Source: Azospirillum sp. TSH64 (GTDB lineage Bacteria; Pseudomonadota; Alphaproteobacteria; Azospirillales; Azospirillaceae). From it: DNA of 56,716 nucleotides. Location of the stretch: positions 5,077,897-5,134,612 of the forward strand of contig NZ_LGQW01000015.1 in NCBI RefSeq assembly GCF_003116035.1. Direction: 5' to 3'. The translations under genes and the position numbers were made by a program. Under the pieces are notes generated by a model. It saw only the letters and a program-made list of their open reading frames with translations, searched no databases and was not told the origin of the DNA. The stretch's first letter is position 1; the number at the start of each line of letters is the position of its first letter. This document shows, one piece after another, positions 16,528 to 25,430 of the stretch.

Positions 16528-17146
16528 TCTCGAATTCCCTCGGGCAAACTTGCTGGTCTGAAGCTAGCCACGCCATCCCGGTGCTTCCACTCGGCATCGG
16601 TATGGCCGCACCGCTATCCAAGTGATCGCTTTTTCACCGGTGGGGGTAAGCAGAGGGATAGGGTCGGTCGATAGCCCGGATAGCTTTGGTGCTGCCCGCT
16701 ATGGCCATGATCCTTGCGCATAGGCTCAAGCCGGGGCTTGGGCTTGGCCGCTGGAAGACAGGCGGCTCCTGCCCCCGCGGCACCGGAGGGCGGACCCCAC
16801 CGGCGGCGGGCAACGGAGTTTCCTGCGAGCGAAATTTTCCCATCCATTTTGCCTACCTCTTCCGTATAGCGGAAGGACGGCGACTATCTTTTCTCGGTCA
16901 CGGAAAAAGAAGTTGACGGCTGCTCGCGCTGTCGAAAAGCATGCAAGGGCCGGTGTGGCCGATGGTCGCAAGCACTTCGCGGCGCTTGCATTGCCGTGAT
17001 TGCGCACAATGCGGACGCGCAGCCCCCCTCCCCCCAGGCGAGGCTGCAGGCGCCCGGCCAGAGTTCGTGCCGGCCTCGTTTCGTGCAGGCCTCGTTTCGT
17101 GCAGATCGACCAGCGACCACACCCGCCTTCAAGGGACACCGACGCC
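16528..17146. other. Long intergenic region upstream of the carrier-protein operon and the chemoreceptor gene
   Basis: About 620 bases separate two divergent transcription units and should hold both promoters. Short frames in it lack ribosome sites and protein character. I see an inverted repeat CTTCCG, five bases, CGGAAG at 16859-16875, an AT-richer patch at 16830-16915, and two tandem 16-base repeats just before the chemoreceptor (listed separately). No RNA gene was recognised. Confidence 0.6.
17072..17103 (+). repeat. Two perfect tandem 16-base repeats in the chemoreceptor leader
   Basis: The unit GGCCTCGTTTCGTGCA occurs at 17072-17087 and again at 17088-17103 without a mismatch. A partial copy with TTCGTGCCGG lies just upstream at about 17064. 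It ends 43 bases before the chemoreceptor ATG, within the probable 5' untranslated leader. Confidence 0.85.
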
Positions 17147-19792
17147 ATGACCATCGCCGAAACCACCGCCCCGCAAACCGGTCCCGACCTGTCCGGTACA
17201 GGCGGCGGACGCCGCCCCGGCCTGCGGTTGGGCGTGCGGGCGAAGCTGATGCTGGCCTTCGCCGGCATGGCGGCGATGACGGTGGCGGCCAGCGGCGTCG
17301 GGCTGGTGTCCTTCTCGGCGGTCGAGCGGCCGATGGCGCAGATCGCCGACACCAGCCTGCCGGAGATGGAGCTGGCGACCCGGCTGGCCGGCGAAAGCGG
17401 CGCCATCGCCTCGGCCGCCCCGATGCTGGACGGCGCCGCCAGCCAGGAGGAGCGGGAACGGCTTCGGACGGAGGCGCAGGAGCGCGCCCGCGGCTTCCTC
17501 TCCCTGGTGGACGATCTGGCAGCACGCCGGCCGCAGGACCCGCTTTTGTCGGAGGTGCGCGAGACCGGCAATGCCCTGATCGGCACGCTCGACCGCATCA
17601 ATGACGGGGTGGCCCGGCGCCTGTCGCTGCATGACCGGCGCGAGGCGGCCTCGACCCGGCTGGCCCAGACCTATGACGGCTTCCTGAAGACGCTGGCGCC
17701 GCTGGTCGACGGGTCGAGCCAAGCCTTGCAGGAAAAAGGCATGGCGCTCGACGGCGGCACCGACCGCGAGATGGGGGCTCTGTCGGACGCCGTGCGGTCG
17801 ATGATCGCGCTCTATGACCTGCGCGGCGGGATCGCCGGTGCGCTCGACGCCATGAACCGCTCCGGCGCGGCGCAGGACGCCAAGACCGTCGGCGACCAGC
17901 AGCAGTCCTTTCTGGAGGCCTCGTCCCAGGTGACGGCCACGCTCGGCACGCTGGGCGACCGGCTGCCGGCCGACGCCGCCGGCAAGATCGACGCGCTGTT
18001 CCTGTTCGGCTACGGCAAGGACAATGTCTTCGACCTGCGCCGCGCGGCGCTGGAAGGCACCGGCGGGCCGGCGGCGGACCGCCAGCTGGCCGAACGGCTG
18101 GCCGACGCCCGGACGCAGGCCGCACAGCTGCTCACCCTGCTGAACGCGCCGCTGCGCAAGGTGCAGAGCGATATCAAGCGCGCCAACTTCGACATCCGGT
18201 CCCAGGTGCAGGACGCGGTGCAGGATCTGCTCGGCCGTGGGCTGGAGCAGTTCCGCACGAACCTGGAGCTGTCGACCTACGGCACCGCCCTGACCGGCGC
18301 CCTGAACGAGGCGTCGCAGGCCCCCGACGCCGCCCGGCTCGACCTGTTGGAAAAGCGCTTCTCCACCGCCTCCTCCTCGCTGTTCGAGCGGATCGGCACG
18401 CTGCGCGCCCAGGCCGGCGACAGTGCCGCCGGCACCGAGGTGCTGGCCGCGCTGGTGAAGGCGCTGATCGGCTTCGGCCGTGGCGAGGAAGGGGTGATCG
18501 CGCTGCGCCGCGGCGAACTGGCGGCGATGGCGGACACCGAGCGGATGCTCGCCGAGAACCGGCAGCTGGCCCAGCGCTTCGCCGCCACGGTGGACCGCAA
18601 GATCGCCGCGATGCGCGAGGAGGCCAAGGCCGCGGTCGCCGGCACCGACGACACCATCGCCGCCGGCCGCAAGATGCTGGTCCTGTTCGCGGTCGGCAGC
18701 CTGATCGTCGCCGCCGCCCTGGCCTGGCTGGTGGTCGGCCGCCACATCGTGGCACGGCTCAGCGGGCTGTCGGACGCCATGCGGGCGATTGCCGCCGGCA
18801 ACCTGAACGCGCCGATCCCCGCCGCCGGTGCGGACGAGATCGGCGACATGACCCGCGCCCTGATGGTCTTCCGCGACACCGCCAACGAGGCGAAGGCCGC
18901 CAACGCGCGGGCCGAGGCCGAACGCGGCCGTGCCGCCGGCGAACGCCGCCGCGCCATGGTCGAGATGGCCGAGAATTTCGAAAGCAGCGTGCGCGGCGTG
19001 CTGGACCGCGTCTCCCAGGCCGCCGGCGAGATGCAGAGCATGGCCGAACGCATGAGCCGCAGCGCCGACCTGACCGCCGGGGAGGCGACGACCGCCGCCG
19101 GCAGCTCCCAGCAGGCCGAGGGCAACGTGAAGGCGGTCGCCGCCGCGACGGAAGAGCTGTCGGCCTCGATCCAGGAGATCGGCACCCAGGTCCACGCCTC
19201 CAGCCAGATCGCCCGCAAGGCCGCCGACGAGGCCGAGCGCACCGACCGCACGGTGGAAGGGCTGGCCCAGACCGCCGGCCGCATCGGCGAAGTGGTCGGG
19301 CTGATCCAGAGCATCGCCGGCCAGACCAACCTGCTGGCGCTGAACGCCACCATCGAGGCGGCGCGGGCCGGCGAGGCCGGCAAGGGCTTCGCGGTGGTGG
19401 CGTCGGAGGTGAAGGGCCTCGCCACCCAGACGGCGAAGGCGACGGAGGACATCTCCGCCCAGATCGCCGCCATGCAGTCGGTGACGCAGGAGGCGGTCGA
19501 CGCCATCCGCTCCATCGCCGGCACCATCCGCGAGGTGAACGAGATCGCCGCCACCATCGCCGCCGCGGTGGAGCAGCAGAGCGCCGCCACCCGCGAGATC
19601 GCCCGCAATGTCGGCGAGGCGGCGGACAGCACCCAGCATGTCCGCGGCAACATCGACAGCGTCGCCGATGCGGCGCGGGAGTCGGGGGAATCGGCCAACC
19701 GCGTGCTGTCGGCCTCCTCCACCGTGCAGGAGCAGCTGCGGACGCTGGCCGGTCAGGTCGACGGGCTGGTCGGGGAAATGCGGGCGGCTTAA
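17147..19792 (+). CDS. Methyl-accepting chemotaxis protein with a very large sensor domain
   Basis: This 881-residue transmembrane chemoreceptor has one membrane segment at about 34-56 and a second at about 509-529, bracketing a helical sensor region of roughly 450 residues, far larger than the 150 residues of classic receptors. A HAMP domain follows (LSGLSDAMRAIAAGNLNAPI), then a cytoplasmic signalling domain with the hairpin tip GQTNLLALNATIEAARAGEAG that contacts CheA and CheW. No CheR-binding pentapeptide is seen at the end, which reads GEMRAA. The ATG at 17147 is preceded by AAGGGA; codons upstream contain the leader repeats and look non-coding. The ligand is unknown; the helical sensor recalls HBM or TorS-like bundles. 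Confidence 0.93.
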   Translation: MTIAETTAPQTGPDLSGTGGGRRPGLRLGVRAKLMLAFAGMAAMTVAASGVGLVSFSAVERPMAQIADTSLPEMELATRLAGESGAIASAAPMLDGAASQEERERLRTEAQERARGFLSLVDDLAARRPQDPLLSEVRETGNALIGTLDRINDGVARRLSLHDRREAASTRLAQTYDGFLKTLAPLVDGSSQALQEKGMALDGGTDREMGALSDAVRSMIALYDLRGGIAGALDAMNRSGAAQDAKTVGDQQQSFLEASSQVTATLGTLGDRLPADAAGKIDALFLFGYGKDNVFDLRRAALEGTGGPAADRQLAERLADARTQAAQLLTLLNAPLRKVQSDIKRANFDIRSQVQDAVQDLLGRGLEQFRTNLELSTYGTALTGALNEASQAPDAARLDLLEKRFSTASSSLFERIGTLRAQAGDSAAGTEVLAALVKALIGFGRGEEGVIALRRGELAAMADTERMLAENRQLAQRFAATVDRKIAAMREEAKAAVAGTDDTIAAGRKMLVLFAVGSLIVAAALAWLVVGRHIVARLSGLSDAMRAIAAGNLNAPIPAAGADEIGDMTRALMVFRDTANEAKAANARAEAERGRAAGERRRAMVEMAENFESSVRGVLDRVSQAAGEMQSMAERMSRSADLTAGEATTAAGSSQQAEGNVKAVAAATEELSASIQEIGTQVHASSQIARKAADEAERTDRTVEGLAQTAGRIGEVVGLIQSIAGQTNLLALNATIEAARAGEAGKGFAVVASEVKGLATQTAKATEDISAQIAAMQSVTQEAVDAIRSIAGTIREVNEIAATIAAAVEQQSAATREIARNVGEAADSTQHVRGNIDSVADAARESGESANRVLSASSTVQEQLRTLAGQVDGLVGEMRAA

Positions 19793-19809
19793 GGCCGGTA
19801 CGTTGCCGG

Positions 19810-19829
19810 GGACGGGCTAAGGCCCGTCC
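19810..19829. terminator. Hairpin between convergent chemoreceptor and FNR-type regulator genes
   Basis: GGACGGGC at 19810-19817 pairs with GCCCGTCC at 19822-19829 around a TAAG loop. It starts 18 bases past the chemoreceptor stop and overlaps the stop codon of the regulator gene. No T run follows on either strand, so termination efficiency is uncertain. Confidence 0.5.
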
Positions 19830-20530
19830 GCCAGCTCGCGCAGGGCGGTCACGTCGCAGCGGAAGCGGTTGGGCCGCAGCTCCTCCAGCAGGCCCTGCCG
19901 CTTCAGTTCCGCCACCACGCGGCTGGCGGTCTCGGTGGTGATGCCCAGCACGGCGCCGACATCCTCCCGGCCGAAGAAGTCGCACTCGCCGCGGTCGTCC
20001 ACCAGGGTCAGGAACAGCCGGGCGACCCGCGCCCTGGCGCTGCCGGTGCCGAGTTCGACCAGAAAGGCGTCGGCCCGCTCCACCGCCTGGTGCCAGCGGC
20101 GCATCAGCTGCTGGTGCAGGTGCTGCGTCTCCTCCGACAGGCGCTGGATCACCGCGCGCGGGATGCGGCAGGTCAGGACCGGATGGATGGCGATGGCGGT
20201 GTGGCGGTAGGGCTCGCCCAGCGCCGCCTCCAGCCCGGCGGTGTCGCCGGTGCGCAGCAGCCGGACGATGCGCTGGCCGCCGTTCGGCAGATACTGCACC
20301 AGCTTCACCAGCCCGCCGCGCACGGTGAAGAGCGCCGCCGGCTCGTCGCCGACATGGTAGAGTGCGGCCCCCGGCGCCACCGTCATCTCGTCGATGGGCA
20401 GATGGATCAGGTTGAAATCCGGTTCCGTCAGGTCGGCGAAGAGTGCCGAGTCCCGGATGCCGCACCCCCGGCAGTTCGCCAGCCCCCGCCATGCCGCGTT
20501 GATGCTGGTCTTCTTCACGCTCATGTCCAT
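19817..20530 (-). CDS. Crp/Fnr family transcriptional regulator with FNR-type recognition helix
   Basis: The 237 residues hold an N-terminal cyclic-nucleotide-like sensor domain (VAPGAALYHVGDEPAALFTV) and a C-terminal winged helix with GREDVGAVLGITTETASRVV. The E-x-x-SR pattern of the recognition helix is the FNR type, expected to bind TTGAT-like half sites. The N-terminus has a Cys pair, CRGC at about 20-23, but lacks the third N-terminal Cys of E. coli FNR, so a classic 4Fe-4S cluster is doubtful. Start could be the ATG at 20530 or at 20524; neither has a strong ribosome site. It is 97 bases from the stop of the transporter gene upstream on the same strand. Confidence 0.87.
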   Translation of the reverse strand: MDMSVKKTSINAAWRGLANCRGCGIRDSALFADLTEPDFNLIHLPIDEMTVAPGAALYHVGDEPAALFTVRGGLVKLVQYLPNGGQRIVRLLRTGDTAGLEAALGEPYRHTAIAIHPVLTCRIPRAVIQRLSEETQHLHQQLMRRWHQAVERADAFLVELGTGSARARVARLFLTLVDDRGECDFFGREDVGAVLGITTETASRVVAELKRQGLLEELRPNRFRCDVTALRELADGP

Positions 20531-20627
20531 GGTGGTGCGGGGCGGCTGCTTCTGTTGGTGCCAACGATGACCGCCGCGCAGTGTGGCAGCTTTTCGGACC
20601 GGTTCCAAGGATGCGGGAGGCGGCCGG

Positions 20628-22475
20628 TCAGGCCGCGCTCTCCTCCACCGGCCGGATCGGCCGCACCTCCTCGCGCAGGGTGACGGCGCCGTTGGTGCGC
20701 TCCAGCACCAGCTTGCGGCCGTGGTGGGCGGCCAGTGCCGCATGGTGGCCGATGGTCAGCAGGGTGGCATGCGGCAGTTCGCGCTCCATCAGCGACAGAA
20801 GCTCCTCCTCCGCCGGGGGATCGAGGCTGTCGGTCGCGTCCTCCAGGAAGATCCAGTCGGGGCGGCGGATCAGCAGCCGGGCGAAGCCCAGCCGCTGGCG
20901 CTCGGGCACCGACAGCACCTCGTCCCAATGGTCGAGGCTGTCCAGCCGGCCGACGAGGTCGGGCAACCCGACGCTGACCAGCGCCTCGGCCGCCTTGTCG
21001 TCGCCGACCGACGCCGCCGTGCCGGGATAGGCCAACACCGCGCGCAGGCTGGCATGGGGCAAATAGGGGCGTTCCGGCATGAAGAAGACGCGGGTGTGGG
21101 CCGGCAGGGTGATCAGCCCGCGCCCCCAGGGCCAGACGCCGGCCACGGCGCGGAACAGCCGGATGGTCGCCGTCGCGTCGCCGCCGATCAGCACGCGGTC
21201 GCCCGGCCGCACCTCCAGGTCGAAGGGATGGACGACCGCCGTGCCGTTCGGCTCGTCGATGGCGACGCCGCGGAAGGTCAGCCTGTCGTGCTCGTCGGAA
21301 CGCACCAGCTGGATGTGGGCGTCCGGCACCTCGCAGACATTGCGGTCCAGCCGCACCAGCGCGTCGTGCAGGTTCAGCACGCGCTCCACCGACGCCCGCC
21401 ATTCGGCGACGCGCGGCAGATTGTCGATGGGCCAGGACAGGGCGCCGACCGTCTGCTGGAAGGCCTGCGCCGTCTGCATCAGCACGCCGAGCGTGATGGT
21501 GCCGGCGATGTAGCGCGGGGCGGCGACCAGAACCGGAAAGGCGGTGGACAGCACCGAATAGCTGGCGCTGAACACCATCATGTGGCTGAGCGCCCGGGTC
21601 TGGCCGTTCCAGCCCCGCACCACCCCGCCGAACAGGCCGGAGAGGTGGCCGCGCTCCGCCGATTCGCCATGCAGCAGGGCGATGGTCTGGCCGTTCTCGC
21701 GGATGCGGGCCAGCGCGAAGCGGAAATCGGCCTCGTAGCCCTGGCGGCGGTTGACCGCGTTGACCAGCGGCTGGCCGATCAGCATGGCGATGGTGGTGCC
21801 GACCGCGGCATAGAGAAGCGCCACGAACAGCAGGTGGCCCGGCACCGCCAGCTCGGTCCCGAACAGCGTGACCGACAGGGTGCCGGACAGCATCCACAGG
21901 ATGTTGGTGAAACTGACCAGCAGCAGCGCGCAATAGGTCAGCGAATGGCCGAGATCGATGGCCATCTCCGCGGTGATGCGGATGTCCTCGGCGATGCGGC
22001 CGTCGGGGTTGTCGTGCTCGCCCGGCATGTAGGCGATCTGGTGGTGCCGGCCGCGGCGCAGCCAGTCCTCCAGCAGCTTGCGGGTCAGCCAGTCGCGCCA
22101 GCCCATCTGCAACCGGCGCTTCACCCGCAGATGCAGGACGACGATGACGATGTTGTAGAGGATGATCAGCCCGACCAGACCGATCATGGTCAGGAAACGG
22201 TCCATGGAGCGCTGTTCGAGCGCGTCGAACAGCCGCTCGCTCCACAGGTTGATCAGGACGGGGACCGAAACCTGCCCCACCGTCAGCACGACCAGCGCCA
22301 CGGTCAGCGCCCACACGGTCACCCGCGTGCGCCCATGCCAATAGCCGCCCGCCAGGCTCAGAAAGCGACGGGCAAAGCCGGGAGCCTTGCCGCCGGCATC
22401 ATCGCCGCCCTTGCCAGTTCCGGAGCCTTTGCCGGCGCCCGTGTCGCCGCCTGTGTCCTCGGTCATCCCGCCCAT
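20628..22475 (-). CDS. SbmA/BacA-like ABC transporter with degenerate ATPase domain
   Basis: The 615-residue protein has an SbmA/BacA-type membrane domain at about 50-365, including the signature region WRDWLTRKLLEDWL and the DNPDGRIAEDI motif, fused to a nucleotide-binding domain as in YddA and BclA. The ATPase motifs are decayed. Where Walker A should give GxxGxGKST the sequence is GGDATATIR with Lys replaced by Thr437, the signature LSxGE is LSVPE, and Walker B FLDEAT is FLEDAT. The H-loop His577 remains. Such transporters import peptides or are needed for very-long-chain lipid A. I chose the ATG at 22475 because GGAGG lies six bases before it; the frame also opens upstream with a GTG. The N-terminus is Gly-rich and disordered. 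Confidence 0.87.
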   Translation of the reverse strand: MGGMTEDTGGDTGAGKGSGTGKGGDDAGGKAPGFARRFLSLAGGYWHGRTRVTVWALTVALVVLTVGQVSVPVLINLWSERLFDALEQRSMDRFLTMIGLVGLIILYNIVIVVLHLRVKRRLQMGWRDWLTRKLLEDWLRRGRHHQIAYMPGEHDNPDGRIAEDIRITAEMAIDLGHSLTYCALLLVSFTNILWMLSGTLSVTLFGTELAVPGHLLFVALLYAAVGTTIAMLIGQPLVNAVNRRQGYEADFRFALARIRENGQTIALLHGESAERGHLSGLFGGVVRGWNGQTRALSHMMVFSASYSVLSTAFPVLVAAPRYIAGTITLGVLMQTAQAFQQTVGALSWPIDNLPRVAEWRASVERVLNLHDALVRLDRNVCEVPDAHIQLVRSDEHDRLTFRGVAIDEPNGTAVVHPFDLEVRPGDRVLIGGDATATIRLFRAVAGVWPWGRGLITLPAHTRVFFMPERPYLPHASLRAVLAYPGTAASVGDDKAAEALVSVGLPDLVGRLDSLDHWDEVLSVPERQRLGFARLLIRRPDWIFLEDATDSLDPPAEEELLSLMERELPHATLLTIGHHAALAAHHGRKLVLERTNGAVTLREEVRPIRPVEESAA

Positions 22476-22565
22476 TCCGGGCCTCCGCACAATCCCTCAA
22501 CATCCGTATAACCAACGAATAGGACGTGGCAGGCCGAAAGTACAGGGGCTGCGACGAAAGAAAGA

Positions 22566-23930
22566 TCAAAGCCGTCCAGTTCTCACAACCTCCGCGAGGA
22601 AGCGGTAGCTGTCCTTCGGCGTGCGCTCCAGCGTGTCGTAATCGACCCTCACAATGCCGAAGCGCTTCGACAGGCCGTAGGCCCATTCAAAATTGTCCAG
22701 CAGGCTCCAGCACAGATAGCCCGTGACGTTGCAGCCGTCGGCCAGCGCCTGCGCCACCGATTCCAGATGCTCGCGGTAATAGAGAACCCGCTCGGCATCG
22801 TGGATCTGGCCGTCCGGCGTCACCACGTCGTCATAGGCGCAGCCATTCTCGGCGATGAAGACGGCGGGGTTGCCGTAGTCGGTGCGGAGTTCGCTCAGCA
22901 GGTCGTAGAGCCCCTCCGGCTGCACCGGCCAGGCCATGCCGGTCCAGCGCCGGCACCGGGCCTCGCCCCAGCCGACGGCGAAGGGCCGCCCCTCCTCATG
23001 CTTCATCGTCATGCGGGAATAGTAATTGATGCCCAGCAGATCGATGGGGTAACGGATCGCCTCCTCGTCGCCGGGCAGAACGAACTCCGCCATTTTGTCG
23101 GCCAGCAGCGCCGGGATTTGCCCGCGCGTCAGCCCGTCCAGCGCCACCCGGTTCCACACCGCATCCCAGCGGGCGGCGGCGGCGACATCCTCCGGCCGGT
23201 CGCTGTCGGGAACGCTCGGCTGAAGGTTCAGCACGGTGCCCAGCGTCAGGCCGGACCGCTCCGCCGCGATGGCGCGCAGGGCGGCACCCTGGGCCAGATT
23301 CTGGTGGTGCAGGGCGCGCAGGATGCCCTGTTCGCCCAGCCGGTGGCCGGGGGCATGCTCGCCGACGCCATAGCCGAAGATGGCGACGACGTTCGGCTCG
23401 TTCAGCATCATCCAGCTCTTGACCCGGTCGGCCAGCCGGGCGGTGACGATGCGGGCATAGTCGGCGAAGGGGCCGACGATCTCCCGCCCCTGCCAGCCGC
23501 CGGCATCCTCCAGCGGCTGCGGCAGATCCCAATGGTAGAGGCAGGCCATCGGCGTGATGCCGGCCTCCAGCAGGCTGTCGACCAGCCGGTCGTAGAAGTC
23601 GAGGCCGCGCGTCTCCACCGCCCCGGTTCCCGTCGGCAGGATGCGCGGCCAGGCGATGGAGAAGCGGTAGCTGTCGAAGCCCGCCGCCTTCATCAGCGCG
23701 ATGTCTTCCGGGTAGCGGTGATAATGGTCGCAGGCGACGGCGGCGCTGCTGCCGTCCATGATGCGTCCATCAGCCGTGAAAGTGTCCCACACGCAGGGCC
23801 CGCGCCCGTCGGCATTGGCCGCCCCTTCGATCTGGTAGGCGGCGGTCGAGGCCCCCCAGCGGAAATCCGGTGGGAAACTCAGCGGCTTGGCATCGGCGGC
23901 CTGGGATACGGGCTGGCTGAAGCTGTCCAT
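22566..23930 (-). CDS. Family 1 beta-glucosidase
   Basis: The 454 residues match the GH1 family from end to end. The start region has FPPDFRWGASTAAYQIEGA, the acid/base Glu is E178 in MLNEPN, and the nucleophile is E361 in FIAENG. The aglycone-side motif SLLDNFEWAYG lies near the C-terminus. It hydrolyses beta-glucosides or related cellobiose-like sugars. There is no signal peptide, so it works on imported sugars in the cytosol. It is divergent from the GH4 gene across 210 bases, which suggests a shared control region for sugar use. Confidence 0.95.
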   Translation of the reverse strand: MDSFSQPVSQAADAKPLSFPPDFRWGASTAAYQIEGAANADGRGPCVWDTFTADGRIMDGSSAAVACDHYHRYPEDIALMKAAGFDSYRFSIAWPRILPTGTGAVETRGLDFYDRLVDSLLEAGITPMACLYHWDLPQPLEDAGGWQGREIVGPFADYARIVTARLADRVKSWMMLNEPNVVAIFGYGVGEHAPGHRLGEQGILRALHHQNLAQGAALRAIAAERSGLTLGTVLNLQPSVPDSDRPEDVAAAARWDAVWNRVALDGLTRGQIPALLADKMAEFVLPGDEEAIRYPIDLLGINYYSRMTMKHEEGRPFAVGWGEARCRRWTGMAWPVQPEGLYDLLSELRTDYGNPAVFIAENGCAYDDVVTPDGQIHDAERVLYYREHLESVAQALADGCNVTGYLCWSLLDNFEWAYGLSKRFGIVRVDYDTLERTPKDSYRFLAEVVRTGRL

Positions 23931-24140
23931 TCATTTCCTCCCGAGGGGCATGGTTCGTTTTCCCCAGCATGCCGCAGCGGGAGCCCGTGCGCCATGGGAC
24001 AAGCATGCGAACGGTCCGGGCGCGACGCGGTGGCGCAGCCGGAGCCGGTTGCACACAGGCACTGTGCGGACCTGCCCGAACGGCGTAGCCTGATCCCACA
24101 AGACGGCGGCCAGCCGCTCCGTTTACGGAGGAAACGCAAG

Positions 24141-25424
24141 ATGCCCAACACCACGAAGATCGTCTTCATCGGCGCCGGCAGCGCCGCTTTCGGGCTCAGC
24201 CTGTTCCAGGATCTGTTCTCCACCACCGAACTGGCCGGCAGCACCCTGACGCTGGTCGATACCAACCCGGAGGCTCTCGACCGCATGGCGGCGCTGGCCG
24301 GGGTGCTGAACCGGCGGGGGAATGCCGGCCTCACCATCGAGACGACCACCGACCGCAAGGCGGCGCTCCAGGGTGCCGGCTTCGTGCTGTGCGCCATCGC
24401 CATCGACCGCAACCGGCTGTGGAGGCTGGATTTCGAGGTGCCGAGGAAGCACGGCATCCGTCACACGCTGGGCGAGAATGGCGGTCCCGGCGGGCTGTTC
24501 TTCACGCTGCGCACCCTGCCGCTGATCGTCGACATCGCCCGCGACGTCGAGGCGATCTGCCCCGATGCGCTGTTCATCAACCTGTCCAACCCGGAAAGCC
24601 GCATCGTGCTGGGGCTGTCGCGCTGCACGGGCGTGCGGACGCTGGGGCTCTGCCACGGCATCTTCCTGGCGCGCTGGTCCATCTGCCAGATCCTGGGCAT
24701 GGCCGAGAAGGAGGTCGATGTCTGGGGCGCCGGGCTGAACCATTTCCAATGGCTGACCGCCATCCGAGAGAAGGCGACGGGCCGCGACCTCTACCCCCTG
24801 CTGCGCGAACGGGAGGCGACGCACGACCCGTCCTTCACCCCGCTGGCGCGCCGCCTGTTCCACGCCTTCGGCCTGTGGGTGACGCCCAGCGACGACCACA
24901 CCGGCGAATTCCTGCCCTATGGCTGGGAGGCCGGGGAGCATGGCTTCGACTTCCGCCACGATGAAGAGGGCCGCGTCATCCTGCGCGACCTGATGGACGG
25001 GGTCATCGCCGGCAGCCGGCCGATCCCCGACGACTGGACCAAGCCGTCCTGGGGCGAGCGGGCGGTGGCGGTGATCGCCGGCCAGCTGCACAACCAGAAG
25101 CGCTTCATCGAAAGCGGCATCGTCATCAACCGCGGCGTCATTCCCGGCCTGCCCGACGAGCTGGCGGTCGAGGTGCCCGTGATCGCCGATGCCGCCGGCG
25201 TCCATCCGATGTCGCTCGGCCGCTTGCCCGACGGCATCCTGAAGCTGCTGTCGGTCCAGGCCAACGTGCAGCAACTGTCGGTGGAGGCGGCGCTGCACGG
25301 GTCGAAGGAGTTGGCGCTTCAGGCCCTGCTGATCGATCCCGTCGTCAACTCCAGCACGGCGGCAGCCGCCATCCTCGACGAGCTGTGGGAGGCGAACCGG
25401 CTCTATATCCGGGCGTGTTTGTAA
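24141..25424 (+). CDS. Family 4 glycosidase (alpha-galactosidase/alpha-glucosidase type)
   Basis: This 427-residue protein belongs to the NAD- and metal-dependent GH4 glycosidases that cleave by an oxidation-elimination route. The N-terminal Rossmann motif is FIGAGSAAFG at 9-18. The family's Asn-Pro pair is N150-P151 in NLSNPES, the metal ligand Cys is C171 in GLCHG, and His201 lies in AGLNHFQWL. The CHG form is that of alpha-galactosidase, alpha-glucosidase and galacturonidase members; the exact sugar is not clear. A GGAGG lies about ten bases before the ATG. It ends six bases from the stop of the convergent MFS gene. Confidence 0.92.
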   Translation: MPNTTKIVFIGAGSAAFGLSLFQDLFSTTELAGSTLTLVDTNPEALDRMAALAGVLNRRGNAGLTIETTTDRKAALQGAGFVLCAIAIDRNRLWRLDFEVPRKHGIRHTLGENGGPGGLFFTLRTLPLIVDIARDVEAICPDALFINLSNPESRIVLGLSRCTGVRTLGLCHGIFLARWSICQILGMAEKEVDVWGAGLNHFQWLTAIREKATGRDLYPLLREREATHDPSFTPLARRLFHAFGLWVTPSDDHTGEFLPYGWEAGEHGFDFRHDEEGRVILRDLMDGVIAGSRPIPDDWTKPSWGERAVAVIAGQLHNQKRFIESGIVINRGVIPGLPDELAVEVPVIADAAGVHPMSLGRLPDGILKLLSVQANVQQLSVEAALHGSKELALQALLIDPVVNSSTAAAAILDELWEANRLYIRACL

Positions 25425-25430
25425 CTCGGC

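Noticed and set aside
16614..16916. Short frames in the gap before the carrier-protein operon
   Set aside because: No ribosome sites, no domain, and composition like random GC-rich DNA.
17000..17146. Earlier start for the chemoreceptor
   Set aside because: The codons fall in a tandem repeat and a Cys/Arg-rich stretch; the ATG at 17147 has AAGGGA upstream.
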